Shown here piece by piece: positions 52,343 through 59,417 of a stretch of DNA of 64,000 bases. The stretch covers positions 7,626,001 to 7,690,000 of the forward strand of contig NZ_CP133771.1 in assembly GCF_031348265.1 (NCBI RefSeq). The letters run 5' to 3'. Position numbers and translations under genes: made by a program. This DNA comes from Streptomyces collinus (lineage in GTDB: Bacteria; Actinomycetota; Actinomycetes; Streptomycetales; Streptomycetaceae). A model generated the notes under the pieces. That model saw only the letters and a list, made by a program, of their open reading frames with translations, was not told the origin of the DNA and did no database searches. Position 1 is the stretch's first letter. Each line of letters opens with the position of its first letter.

Positions 52343-53272
52343 ATGCCCGCGAAGGGTAAGCACCGCCGTCCCAAGACCCAGCGTTTCACCCGCTCCATCG
52401 CCGTCGCCGGAACCGGCGGAGCCGCTCTCGCGCTGCCGCTCATGGGAGCCGCCGGCGCCCACGCCGCCACCCCGCAGTCGGCACCGGAAAAGGCGGTCCA
52501 GTCCGCTCCGGCGGCCGAGAAGAAGGCCGCCGAAAAGGCCACCGGTGCTCGCACCTACACCGTGGAGGCCGGCGACTGTCTCGCGAAGATCGCCGACGAC
52601 CAGAACGTCAGCGGCGGCTGGAAGAAGCTCTACGCGGACAACCGCGCCGCCGTCGGCTCCGACCCGTCGCTGATCCACCCGGGCCTGAAGCTGTCGATCG
52701 GCAAGCAGGCCGCGGGCGCGCCGAAGTCCTCGGCCCCGTCCGCGCCGAAGGCCTCCGCCCCGAAGCCCTCGGCCGCGAAGCCGTCCGCCGCCGAGTCGGC
52801 CCCGAAGGCGGAGACCGCCGCGAAGCCGGCCGCCGCCAAGCCCGCCGCCGAGGGCAACGCCAGTGGGTACGCCCTCCCGGTGGACGGGGCCACCGTCGGC
52901 ACCCCGTACCGCATGTCCGGCAGCATGTGGTCCAGCGGCTACCACACCGGTGTCGACTTCGTCGTCCCGACCGGCACCTCCCTCAAGGCCGTCGGCGCGG
53001 GCACGGTCGTCTCCGCCGGCTGGGGCGGCGCGTACGGCAACCAGGTCGTCATCAAGCTGAACGACGGCCATTACGCCCAGTACGCCCACTTGTCCCAGCT
53101 CTCCGTCTCGGCCGGCCAGACCGTGACCGCCGGGCAGCAGGTCGGCCTGTCGGGCGCCACCGGCAACGTGACCGGACCGCACCTGCACTTCGAGATCCGC
53201 ACGACGCCGGACTACGGCTCGGACGTGGACCCGGTCGCCTTCCTGCGCTCGCACGGCGTCTCCGTCGGCTGA
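52343..53272 (+). CDS. secreted LysM-M23 peptidoglycan endopeptidase under riboswitch control
   Basis: A 309-aa exported cell-wall hydrolase. Signal peptide in the first 45 residues (basic start, hydrophobic GGAALALPLMGAAGAHA). A LysM-like peptidoglycan-binding domain follows (TYTVEAGDCLAKIADDQNV). Then comes a 60-residue Ala/Pro/Lys/Ser linker, and a C-terminal M23 domain with zinc ligands in GYHTGVDFV and HLHFEIR. It should cleave peptide cross-links in the wall during growth or resuscitation. ATG with GAGAGGA 7 bases upstream, directly after the c-di-AMP riboswitch; transcription ends at a perfect 15-bp hairpin. Confidence 0.95.
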   Translation: MPAKGKHRRPKTQRFTRSIAVAGTGGAALALPLMGAAGAHAATPQSAPEKAVQSAPAAEKKAAEKATGARTYTVEAGDCLAKIADDQNVSGGWKKLYADNRAAVGSDPSLIHPGLKLSIGKQAAGAPKSSAPSAPKASAPKPSAAKPSAAESAPKAETAAKPAAAKPAAEGNASGYALPVDGATVGTPYRMSGSMWSSGYHTGVDFVVPTGTSLKAVGAGTVVSAGWGGAYGNQVVIKLNDGHYAQYAHLSQLSVSAGQTVTAGQQVGLSGATGNVTGPHLHFEIRTTPDYGSDVDPVAFLRSHGVSVG

Positions 53273-53303
53273 CCGACCGCACGACCACCTGCCTGACACG
53301 CGG

Positions 53304-53341
53304 CCGAAGGCCGGACCCCGATCCCCGGGTCCGGCCTTCGG
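53304..53341 (+). terminator. terminator of the LysM-M23 peptidase gene
   Basis: A perfect 15-bp stem (CCGAAGGCCGGACCC / GGGTCCGGCCTTCGG) with an 8-base loop, 31 bases after the stop. Confidence 0.9.
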
Positions 53342-53466
53342 TGTGCGCGCATGCCGTCGGCCGCGTCAAGGGATCGACAGGCGGCGGCCGTTGGGACAGA
53401 GTGATCCCGTCCGGAGTGCAAGCGCTTTCCAGAGCCTTCCCGGCGGATCCCGAGGAGCTGTGTCCC

Positions 53467-54183
53467 GTGCCGACCACCCGCAGAGCGTTCGGAGCCCTGG
53501 CCGCCGGAGCCGCCCTGGCGGCCCTCACCCCCACGGCCACCGCGCACGCCGCGCCCCGTCACCGCCGCCTCGTCGCGCGCGACGACTTCTGTCACGGCCT
53601 CGGTCGGTGGGCCACCGAACTCCAGGGCGGCGGCACCGTCACCGCCTCCCGCGGCATCCTGGAGATCGATGTACCGAGCGGTGCGACCGTGTGGTTCAGG
53701 CAGCGGCTCGAAGGGCCGTACGTCCTCGAATACACCGCGACCGCCGTCTCCGAGGGCGGGGTCAACGACCGGGTCTCGGACCTCAACAACTTCTGGAACG
53801 CGACCGACGTACGCTCCCCGGACGACCTCTTCGCGACTCCGCGCGGCGGCGCCCTCGACGAGTACGACCACCTCACGACGTACTACGCGGGATACGGGGC
53901 CAACTACAACACCACGACCCGGCTGCGCCGTTACGTCGGCGAGCCCGGCGTCCGCCCCCTGGTGTTCGACTACACCGAGCCGCTGCTGGTCCCGAACGAG
54001 CCCAACCGGGTCCGGATCGTCTCCGACGGCTCGACGGTCCGGTGGTGGAACAACGGGCGGCTCGTCTTCGACCACACCGACCCGCAGCCCTACACGGGCG
54101 GCCACTTCGCCTTCCGGACCGTCTGGAGCCATTTCCGGATCAGCGGATTCCGGGTCTGGCGACTCACTCCGGAACACCCCTGA
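53467..54183 (+). CDS. Tat-exported YesU/DUF6250-like protein
   Basis: A 238-aa protein with a twin-arginine signal (TTRRAFGALAAGAALAAL, then AHAAP). The mature part is beta-rich with several Trp/Tyr and the blocks NNFWNATD and YYAGYGANYNTTTRLRRY; the end VWSHFRISGFRVWRL is also aromatic. This matches, as I remember it, the DUF6250 group related to Bacillus YesU in the rhamnogalacturonan gene set, suggesting carbohydrate binding or lyase-type activity outside the cell. GTG at 53467 has GAGGAG 7 bases upstream. A hairpin with its stem over the stop codon ends the gene. Confidence 0.82.
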   Translation: MPTTRRAFGALAAGAALAALTPTATAHAAPRHRRLVARDDFCHGLGRWATELQGGGTVTASRGILEIDVPSGATVWFRQRLEGPYVLEYTATAVSEGGVNDRVSDLNNFWNATDVRSPDDLFATPRGGALDEYDHLTTYYAGYGANYNTTTRLRRYVGEPGVRPLVFDYTEPLLVPNEPNRVRIVSDGSTVRWWNNGRLVFDHTDPQPYTGGHFAFRTVWSHFRISGFRVWRLTPEHP

Positions 54184-54202
54184 CAAGCGGTGTATTCCGG
54201 AG
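54167..54202 (+). terminator. terminator overlapping the DUF6250-like gene stop
   Basis: Arms CTCCGGAACACC and GGTGTATTCCGGAG pair with a two-base bulge around a 10-base loop; TTT follows. The 5' arm lies within the last codons of the gene. Confidence 0.6.
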
Positions 54203-54295
54203 TTTGCGAACACTTTGGGAGTGGCTTATCTCACCGCCCGTCAACCCTTTCCTACGGTCGCGTAGGCCACATTCGAAGGTGAATCATGAGCTGCT

Positions 54296-55114
54296 GTGGC
54301 TGACGATTCGAAGAGTGACAGCAGAGCAGTGATCGGGTCGTACGTGGCGGTGGGGGACAGCTTCACCGAGGGCGTCGGCGATCCCGGCCCCGACGGGGCG
54401 TTCGTCGGCTGGGCCGACCGGTTCGCCGTCCTGCTCGCCGACCGCAGGCCCGAGGGCGACTTCCGGTACACCAATCTCGCCGTACGCGGAAAGCTCCTCG
54501 ACCAGATCGTGGCGGACCAGGTTCCGCGGGCCGTCGACATGGCCCCGGACCTCGTCTCGTTCTGTGCCGGGGGCAACGACATCATCCGGCCCGGCACCGA
54601 CCCTGACGAGGTGGCCGAACGCTTCGAGCGGGCGCTGGCCCGGCTCACCGCCGTGTCCGGCACCGTCATGGTGACGACCGGCTTCGACACCCGTGGCGTT
54701 CCCGTGCTCAAGCACCTGCGCGGCAAGATCGCCACGTACAACGGACACGTCCGTGCCATCGCCGACCGGTACGGCTGCCCGGTGCTCGACCTGTGGTCCC
54801 TGCGCAGTGTGCGGGACCGCAGGGCCTGGGACGCCGACCGGTTGCACCTGTCGCCCGAGGGGCACACCCGCGTGGCGCTCCGAGCGGGCCAGGTGCTCGG
54901 CCTCGAGGTGCCGGCCGACCCCGAGCAGGCGTGGCCCCCGCTGCCCCCGCGCGGCGCCCTCGACATGCGGCGGGACAACGTCGCCTGGGCGCGCGAGTTC
55001 CTCGTGCCGTGGATCGGGCGCCGGCTGCGCGGGGAGTCGTCGGGCGACCATGTGACGGCCAAGGGGGCGCTGTCGCCGGACGACATCAGGATGCGGATCG
55101 CGTCGGTGGCGTGA
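54296..55114 (+). CDS. SGNH/GDSL-family hydrolase
   Basis: A 272-aa esterase/lipase-fold enzyme. Ser is in block I (VAVGDSFTEGVGD), the oxyanion Asn in FCAGGNDII, and the Asp/His pair in DRLHLSPEGH. There is no signal peptide, so it is cytoplasmic. Substrate is unknown; such enzymes deacetylate sugars or cleave small esters. GTG start at 54296 with GAAGGTGA upstream; a GTG at 54329 is possible. It ends before a long bidirectional terminator facing the TetR gene. Confidence 0.88.
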   Translation: MADDSKSDSRAVIGSYVAVGDSFTEGVGDPGPDGAFVGWADRFAVLLADRRPEGDFRYTNLAVRGKLLDQIVADQVPRAVDMAPDLVSFCAGGNDIIRPGTDPDEVAERFERALARLTAVSGTVMVTTGFDTRGVPVLKHLRGKIATYNGHVRAIADRYGCPVLDLWSLRSVRDRRAWDADRLHLSPEGHTRVALRAGQVLGLEVPADPEQAWPPLPPRGALDMRRDNVAWAREFLVPWIGRRLRGESSGDHVTAKGALSPDDIRMRIASVA

Positions 55115-55127
55115 GAACGGCTCCTGC

Positions 55128-55170
55128 GCCTGCGGGCCGCGCCGGCCGGAAACCGGCGCGGCCCGCAGGC
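55128..55170. terminator. bidirectional terminator between SGNH hydrolase and TetR genes
   Basis: A perfect 18-bp stem (starts GCCTGCGGGCCGCGCCGG) with a 7-base loop, 13 bases after the SGNH hydrolase stop. The convergent TetR gene ends 86 bases further on. Confidence 0.85.
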
Positions 55171-55256
55171 GTCGCAGCCATGGGTGGGAGCAAGCTCATC
55201 GGCGGCCCCGCCGTCCCGGCCGCGCGCCGCGTCACCAACCTGCCCGGACAGCACAT

Positions 55257-55871
55257 CTAGGGCGTCAGCCGCGCTTCCTCCGCCAGGCCCAGCTCGCGGG
55301 TGAGCGCCTCCTCCACCCACTCCTGCGCCCGCGCTCGCGGCACCGCGCCGGCGTAGGACGTCAGCTGGACGGCGAGGCCGTCGAGGAGGGCGGTGAGCCG
55401 CAGGGCAGTGCCGGCCGGGTCCGGGCAGCGGAACTCGCCGGCCGCCACGCCCTCCGCGATGACCTCGGCGAGGGCCGCCTTCCACTGCCGGTCGAGGTCC
55501 TGGGCGACCTCCCGCAGCACGGGATCGCGCAGCGCCGCCGCCCAGCCCTCGATCCACAGCCGCCAGCCCTTGGCCTGCCCGGTCGGGGCGTACCACCGCA
55601 CGGCCGACCGCAGCCGGCGCAGCGCCGGTGAACGGCGGCCGAGCAGCTTGCGCAAATGCGCCAGGTCGCCCTCCGCCGCGTGCCGGAACGCGGCGGCTAC
55701 CAGCTGCTCCTTCGTCGAGAAGTGATAGAGGACCAGTGCGTTGCTCACGCCCAGCGCCGAGGCCACGTCGGCGATCCTGACCGCCGCCACACCCCGCGCC
55801 TCGATCTGCTCGATGGCGGCCCGCAGCAGATCCCCGCGCCGCTGGGCCACACTCAACCGGACTCTCGTCAC
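55257..55871 (-). CDS. TetR family transcriptional regulator
   Basis: A 204-aa regulator. The helix-turn-helix is VRIADVASALGVSNALVLYHF near residue 30-50. The C-terminal ligand domain is helical with several Trp. GTG start. It lies 96 bases downstream of the Leu/Phe/Val-type dehydrogenase on the same strand and may be co-transcribed with it. A 26-bp inverted repeat upstream of the dehydrogenase (57166-57191) is the best candidate for its operator, so it may control the dehydrogenase and itself. Confidence 0.9.
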   Translation of the reverse strand: MTRVRLSVAQRRGDLLRAAIEQIEARGVAAVRIADVASALGVSNALVLYHFSTKEQLVAAAFRHAAEGDLAHLRKLLGRRSPALRRLRSAVRWYAPTGQAKGWRLWIEGWAAALRDPVLREVAQDLDRQWKAALAEVIAEGVAAGEFRCPDPAGTALRLTALLDGLAVQLTSYAGAVPRARAQEWVEEALTRELGLAEEARLTP

Positions 55872-55967
55872 GCCGTCACCCTACCCACGCGCGTGCGGCC
55901 CCTCGACGGGGCGTTTCGGCCTGTCCGGCCGGCCCCGCGACGGCTGCCGTGGCGGAGGGCGGCCGCC

Positions 55968-57146
55968 TCACCGGAACCAGCCGAACCGCTCGGCGATCAC
56001 CGGCAGCCGGTCCGCCGCGATCGCGTGGGCGGCGGCGCGCGGTGTCGTCCCCTCGGCCCGCGCGCGGTCCAGCATCCGCTCGACCAGGACCCGCATCGAG
56101 CGGCGGGTGTACGCGAACGCCTCCTCGGCGTCGGCGCCGATGTCCCCGAACAGCGTCCACCACCACCAGGCGTTCGTCCCCGAGTTGACCACGACGTCCG
56201 GCAGCACGCTCACCCCGCGCGCGGACAGCAGCAGCTCCGCCTCCGGCCGTACCGGCATGTTGGCCGCCTCCACGATCCAGCGGGCGGTGATCCGCTCCTG
56301 GTTCGCTGCGTCGATCACGTACGACACGGCAGCCGGCACCAGCACCTCCGCATCGGCCGACAGCCAGGCGTCGCCGGGCAGTTCGCGGTCGCCGGGGCGC
56401 AACGCGGAGCGGTCCACCGTGCCGTGGGCGTCCCGGGCGGCGAGCAGCGCCTCGACGTCGAGGCCCGCCCGGTTGGCGATCGTGCCCTTGAGGTCGGCGA
56501 CGGCCACGACCGTGAGCCCCGCGCGCGTGAGGAAGCGGGCGGTGGCCCCGCCCATGGTGCCCAGCCCCTGGAGCGCGACCCGCGTCCCCGCGTACGGCAC
56601 CCCGTCCCGGTCCAGGGCGGCCAGGGCCGCCTCGGCCACCCCGCAGCCGCCGACCAGCTCGTCCAGGCCGATGCCGTCCACCTCGACCGCGAACGCGTCC
56701 AGCAGGCGCCGCCGGGCCTCGGCCTCGTCGTCCAGCAGCGGATACACGGCCTGGATCGACGAGACCAGCCCCGCTTCGGCGGCGGCCCGGTCCACCAGGT
56801 CCTGGGTGAGCCCCAGGTCCTCGCCCGTCGTCCAGCAGCCCTCTATGTACGGCCGCATCGCGCGCAGGTAGCGCACCAGCAGCGGGTACGCCCCGGGATC
56901 CCGGGGATCGCAGTCGATGCCGCCCTTGGCGCCGCCGAGCGGGACGTAGCGGCTCGCGGGGTCGTAGTGCAGGGCCTCCTTCACGGTCATGCCACGGGCC
57001 AGGCCGGTGACCTCGTCCAGGGTGCAGCCCGCGCGCATCCGCAGACCGCCGCTGGCGACCCCGCGCACCAGCCGGTCGACGACCAGGAAGCCCTGCCGTC
57101 CCGTGAGGTGATCGGTCCAGGTCAGGGACAGCAGGGGGGTGGCCAT
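55968..57146 (-). CDS. Glu/Leu/Phe/Val-type amino-acid dehydrogenase
   Basis: A 392-aa NAD-dependent oxidative deaminase. Substrate Lys block LGGAKGGIDCDP, catalytic Lys in MTVKEALHY, and a Rossmann NAD domain with ALQGLGTMGGATARF. The length and lack of an N-terminal extension fit leucine, valine or phenylalanine dehydrogenases rather than glutamate dehydrogenase. It would deaminate branched-chain or aromatic amino acids and supply acyl-CoA precursors. ATG at 57146 has GAAGGAG 5 bases upstream. A perfect 9-bp inverted repeat lies 20-45 bases upstream. Confidence 0.88.
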   Translation of the reverse strand: MATPLLSLTWTDHLTGRQGFLVVDRLVRGVASGGLRMRAGCTLDEVTGLARGMTVKEALHYDPASRYVPLGGAKGGIDCDPRDPGAYPLLVRYLRAMRPYIEGCWTTGEDLGLTQDLVDRAAAEAGLVSSIQAVYPLLDDEAEARRRLLDAFAVEVDGIGLDELVGGCGVAEAALAALDRDGVPYAGTRVALQGLGTMGGATARFLTRAGLTVVAVADLKGTIANRAGLDVEALLAARDAHGTVDRSALRPGDRELPGDAWLSADAEVLVPAAVSYVIDAANQERITARWIVEAANMPVRPEAELLLSARGVSVLPDVVVNSGTNAWWWWTLFGDIGADAEEAFAYTRRSMRVLVERMLDRARAEGTTPRAAAHAIAADRLPVIAERFGWFR

Positions 57147-57165
57147 ACGGGCTCCTTCGCCGCCG

Positions 57166-57191
57166 GGATACTGAATCACCGGTCAGTATCC
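57166..57191. promoter_or_regulatory. inverted repeat upstream of the amino-acid dehydrogenase
   Basis: GGATACTGA and TCAGTATCC form perfect 9-base arms around an 8-base centre (ATCACCGG), 20-45 bases before the dehydrogenase start in a divergent promoter region. Size and symmetry match TetR-family operators; the nearby TetR gene is the likely binder. Confidence 0.65.
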
Positions 57192-57274
57192 ACTCCCGTG
57201 GGGCCCCTGTGATCCGGTGTTGTCGGAGGGGCCGACCATAATGGAAAGCCTGACCGACTCCACCTGGAGGTACC

Positions 57275-58540
57275 GTGGCCGGTTTCCGTACCCTGAGCTC
57301 CGGGCTCCGCGCGCTCCAGCCCGGGGCGTTCGGCGCGGACCCGAGTGGTGAGCGCATGGCGCGCATCCGCAGATCGCCCCATTTCAGGGACGGGGTCTTC
57401 CAGAACCCCGGCGGCCCAGCGCGGACCCGGCCCTCGGGCTCGGCCCTGGACTTCGCGAAGGTCTTCTTCGACAAGGACACCCGGCCCCGCCGCACCCCGA
57501 AGGGCACCGTTCCGGTGCACTCCACCACCCTCGCCGACATCGCCAGGCCTCCGGCCACCGGCCTGCGGCTGACCTGGATGGGGCACTCCAGCGTCCTCGC
57601 GGAGATCGACGGCCGACGTGTCCTGTTCGACCCGGTGTGGGGGGAGCGCTGCTCCCCCTTCTCCTTCGCCGGCCCCAAGCGGCTGCATCCCGTGCCCCTG
57701 CCGCTGGCCGCCCTCGGCCCGGTCGACGTCGTGGTCATCTCGCACGACCACTACGACCATCTGGACATGCCCACCATCAAGGCGCTCGCGGACACCGACA
57801 CGCTGTTCGCCGTGCCCCTCGGCGTCGGCGCGCATCTGGAGCACTGGGGCGTGTCCGGCGGCCGGCTGCGCGAGCTGGACTGGCACGAGACGACCAAGAT
57901 CGGCGGGCTCGGCCTCACCGCCACCCCGGCCCGGCACTTCTGCGGCCGCGGGCTGCGCAACACCCAGCACACCCTGTGGGCCTCCTGGGTCGTCGCCGGG
58001 GACGAGCACCGGATCTACCACAGCGGCGACACCGGCTACTTCGACGGCTTCAAGGAGATCGGCGCCGAGCACGGGCCGTTCGACGCCACGATGATCCAGA
58101 TCGGGGCGTACTCCGACTTCTGGCCCGACATCCACATGACCCCCGAGGAGGGCATGCGCGCCCACCTCGACCTCCAGGGCGGGCCGGAGCACGGCCCGAT
58201 GCTGCCGATCCACTGGGCGACCTTCAATCTGGCGACGCACCCGTGGGCGGACCCAGGCGAGGGGACGCTGGAGGCGGCCCGCGCTGTGGGCGCCGCCGTC
58301 GCCCTGCCCCGTCCCGGCGAGCCCTTCGAGCCCGCGGCCGAGGACGTCCCGTCCGATCCGTGGTGGCGTGGGGTGGCGCTCGACCCGACGGGGGGACGCG
58401 TGGCCGCGCAGGCTCTCACCGGAGCCGGCATCAAGACGGCGTCGGAGGCGGCAGCCGTGGCCCAGGCCGATACGTTGAGTGACGATGATCGTCGGTCCGG
58501 CAAGGGCTCCGAGGACCCCGAGACGCTCCCGGCGGGCTGA
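57275..58540 (+). CDS. MBL-fold metal-dependent hydrolase (NAPE-PLD/UlaG-like)
   Basis: A 421-aa metallo-beta-lactamase-fold protein. The metal motif is SHDHYDHLD, preceded by LTWMGHSSVLAEIDG; other ligand blocks are ARHFCGRG and YHSGDTGYFD. The order and length match bacterial relatives of N-acyl-phosphatidylethanolamine phospholipase D and UlaG. No signal peptide, but the N-terminal 60 residues are extra compared with UlaG. GTG start with GGAGG 4 bases upstream. A strong terminator follows. Confidence 0.88.
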   Translation: MAGFRTLSSGLRALQPGAFGADPSGERMARIRRSPHFRDGVFQNPGGPARTRPSGSALDFAKVFFDKDTRPRRTPKGTVPVHSTTLADIARPPATGLRLTWMGHSSVLAEIDGRRVLFDPVWGERCSPFSFAGPKRLHPVPLPLAALGPVDVVVISHDHYDHLDMPTIKALADTDTLFAVPLGVGAHLEHWGVSGGRLRELDWHETTKIGGLGLTATPARHFCGRGLRNTQHTLWASWVVAGDEHRIYHSGDTGYFDGFKEIGAEHGPFDATMIQIGAYSDFWPDIHMTPEEGMRAHLDLQGGPEHGPMLPIHWATFNLATHPWADPGEGTLEAARAVGAAVALPRPGEPFEPAAEDVPSDPWWRGVALDPTGGRVAAQALTGAGIKTASEAAAVAQADTLSDDDRRSGKGSEDPETLPAG

Positions 58541-58563
58541 CCAGGGGCGTACGTCAGACCAGC

Positions 58564-58602
58564 GGCGAGGGCCGGGGAGCGAGAGGCTCCCCGGCCCTCG
58601 CC
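58564..58602 (+). terminator. terminator of the MBL-fold hydrolase gene
   Basis: A perfect 17-bp stem (GGCGAGGGCCGGGGAGC / GCTCCCCGGCCCTCGCC) with a 5-base loop, 23 bases after the stop. Confidence 0.9.
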
Positions 58603-59417
58603 GTCTCTGTGTGACCACTTCTGACCAGGTCGGATCGAACTTTCTTCGTTCGCGGCCGGATGTGGGACGGCGTTATCGGTCTGTCGTACGAGACCTCATA
58701 CCAGAGCGGGACGCTCACCGTATGAGTTTGTCAACTGCCCACCGCACATGATGCGGTGGCGACTACTGTCAGTGGCCGTCGGGAAACAGGGCGGATCGAG
58801 GGAGCGGGGGCCGGCACGTGCAGGCGCAGGGTGGACGCGGGAGTCGGCGCGACGGGGATCCCCGCTGCCCGCGCGCCACCGACGCCGGCCCGGGCGCGGT
58901 CGGCGACACGGGTGCCGGAGTCGCCGGCGCGCGGGGGGCTGCCGGCGGTGGCGCGGGCGTGGCCGGGGGTGGTGCGGGCGGGGCCGGGGGCGTTGCGGGA
59001 GCCGCGGGGGCTTTGAGCCCAGGAGGCGGTGGGGTTTCCGGCCGGGGAGGCGCTCGAATGTCCGCGCCGGGGGTCGCAGGAGGCTCCGGCCCGGAGGGAG
59101 TTGGGGTTTCGGGGCCGGGGGGCGTTGGGGTTTCGGGCCTGGGGGTCGCAGGGGCGTCCGGCCCAGAGATCGCTGGGGTTTCGGGCCCGGGTGTCGCCGG
59201 GGCCTCCGGCCTGGGGGGTGTTGGGGTTTCGAGCCCAGGGGGTGCCGGGGTCCCCGGCCCGGGACGGCACACCGGCCCCCGTGGTGCCGGTGGTGTGCGC
59301 AAGCGGGGGGAGGCCGGACGCACGGGCCGAGGCGCGCGCAAGCGGCCACGTGAACCCGGACGCACCCCCGCGAGCCCCCCTGGCACCCAGGCCCGACGGA
59401 CCAGCACGAGGACACCG
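58603..59417 (+). other. 815-base leader of the conservon, with hairpin and repeat array
   Basis: No gene is supported here. An 8-bp perfect hairpin is at 58739-58759 (CCACCGCA / TGCGGTGG) and a pair CTCATAC (58695) / GTATGAG (58720) forms a spaced inverted repeat near the likely promoter. The 24-bp repeat array runs 59007-59270. The cvnA frame is open back to a GTG at 58818, which would add a 200-residue Gly/Val/Ser collagen-like tail, but codon usage over that part is unlike the rest of the gene. Confidence 0.55.
59007..59270. repeat. tandem repeat, eleven degenerate 24-bp units
   Basis: Eleven consecutive 24-base units fill 264 bases upstream of cvnA. Six start GGGGTTTC or a close variant and most contain GGGCC or GGCCC followed by a G-run. 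The skeleton GGGGTT-N9-GGG-N3-GC resembles the minus-strand reading of the array at 6123-6314, and in both cases the G-rich strand is the coding strand of the next gene. Runs of four or more G recur every unit, so G-quadruplex formation is possible. Confidence 0.88.

Noticed and set aside
58748..59353. Several overlapping frames in both strands across the 24-bp array
   Set aside because: All six frames look similar in composition because of the repeat; none has a convincing start or domain.
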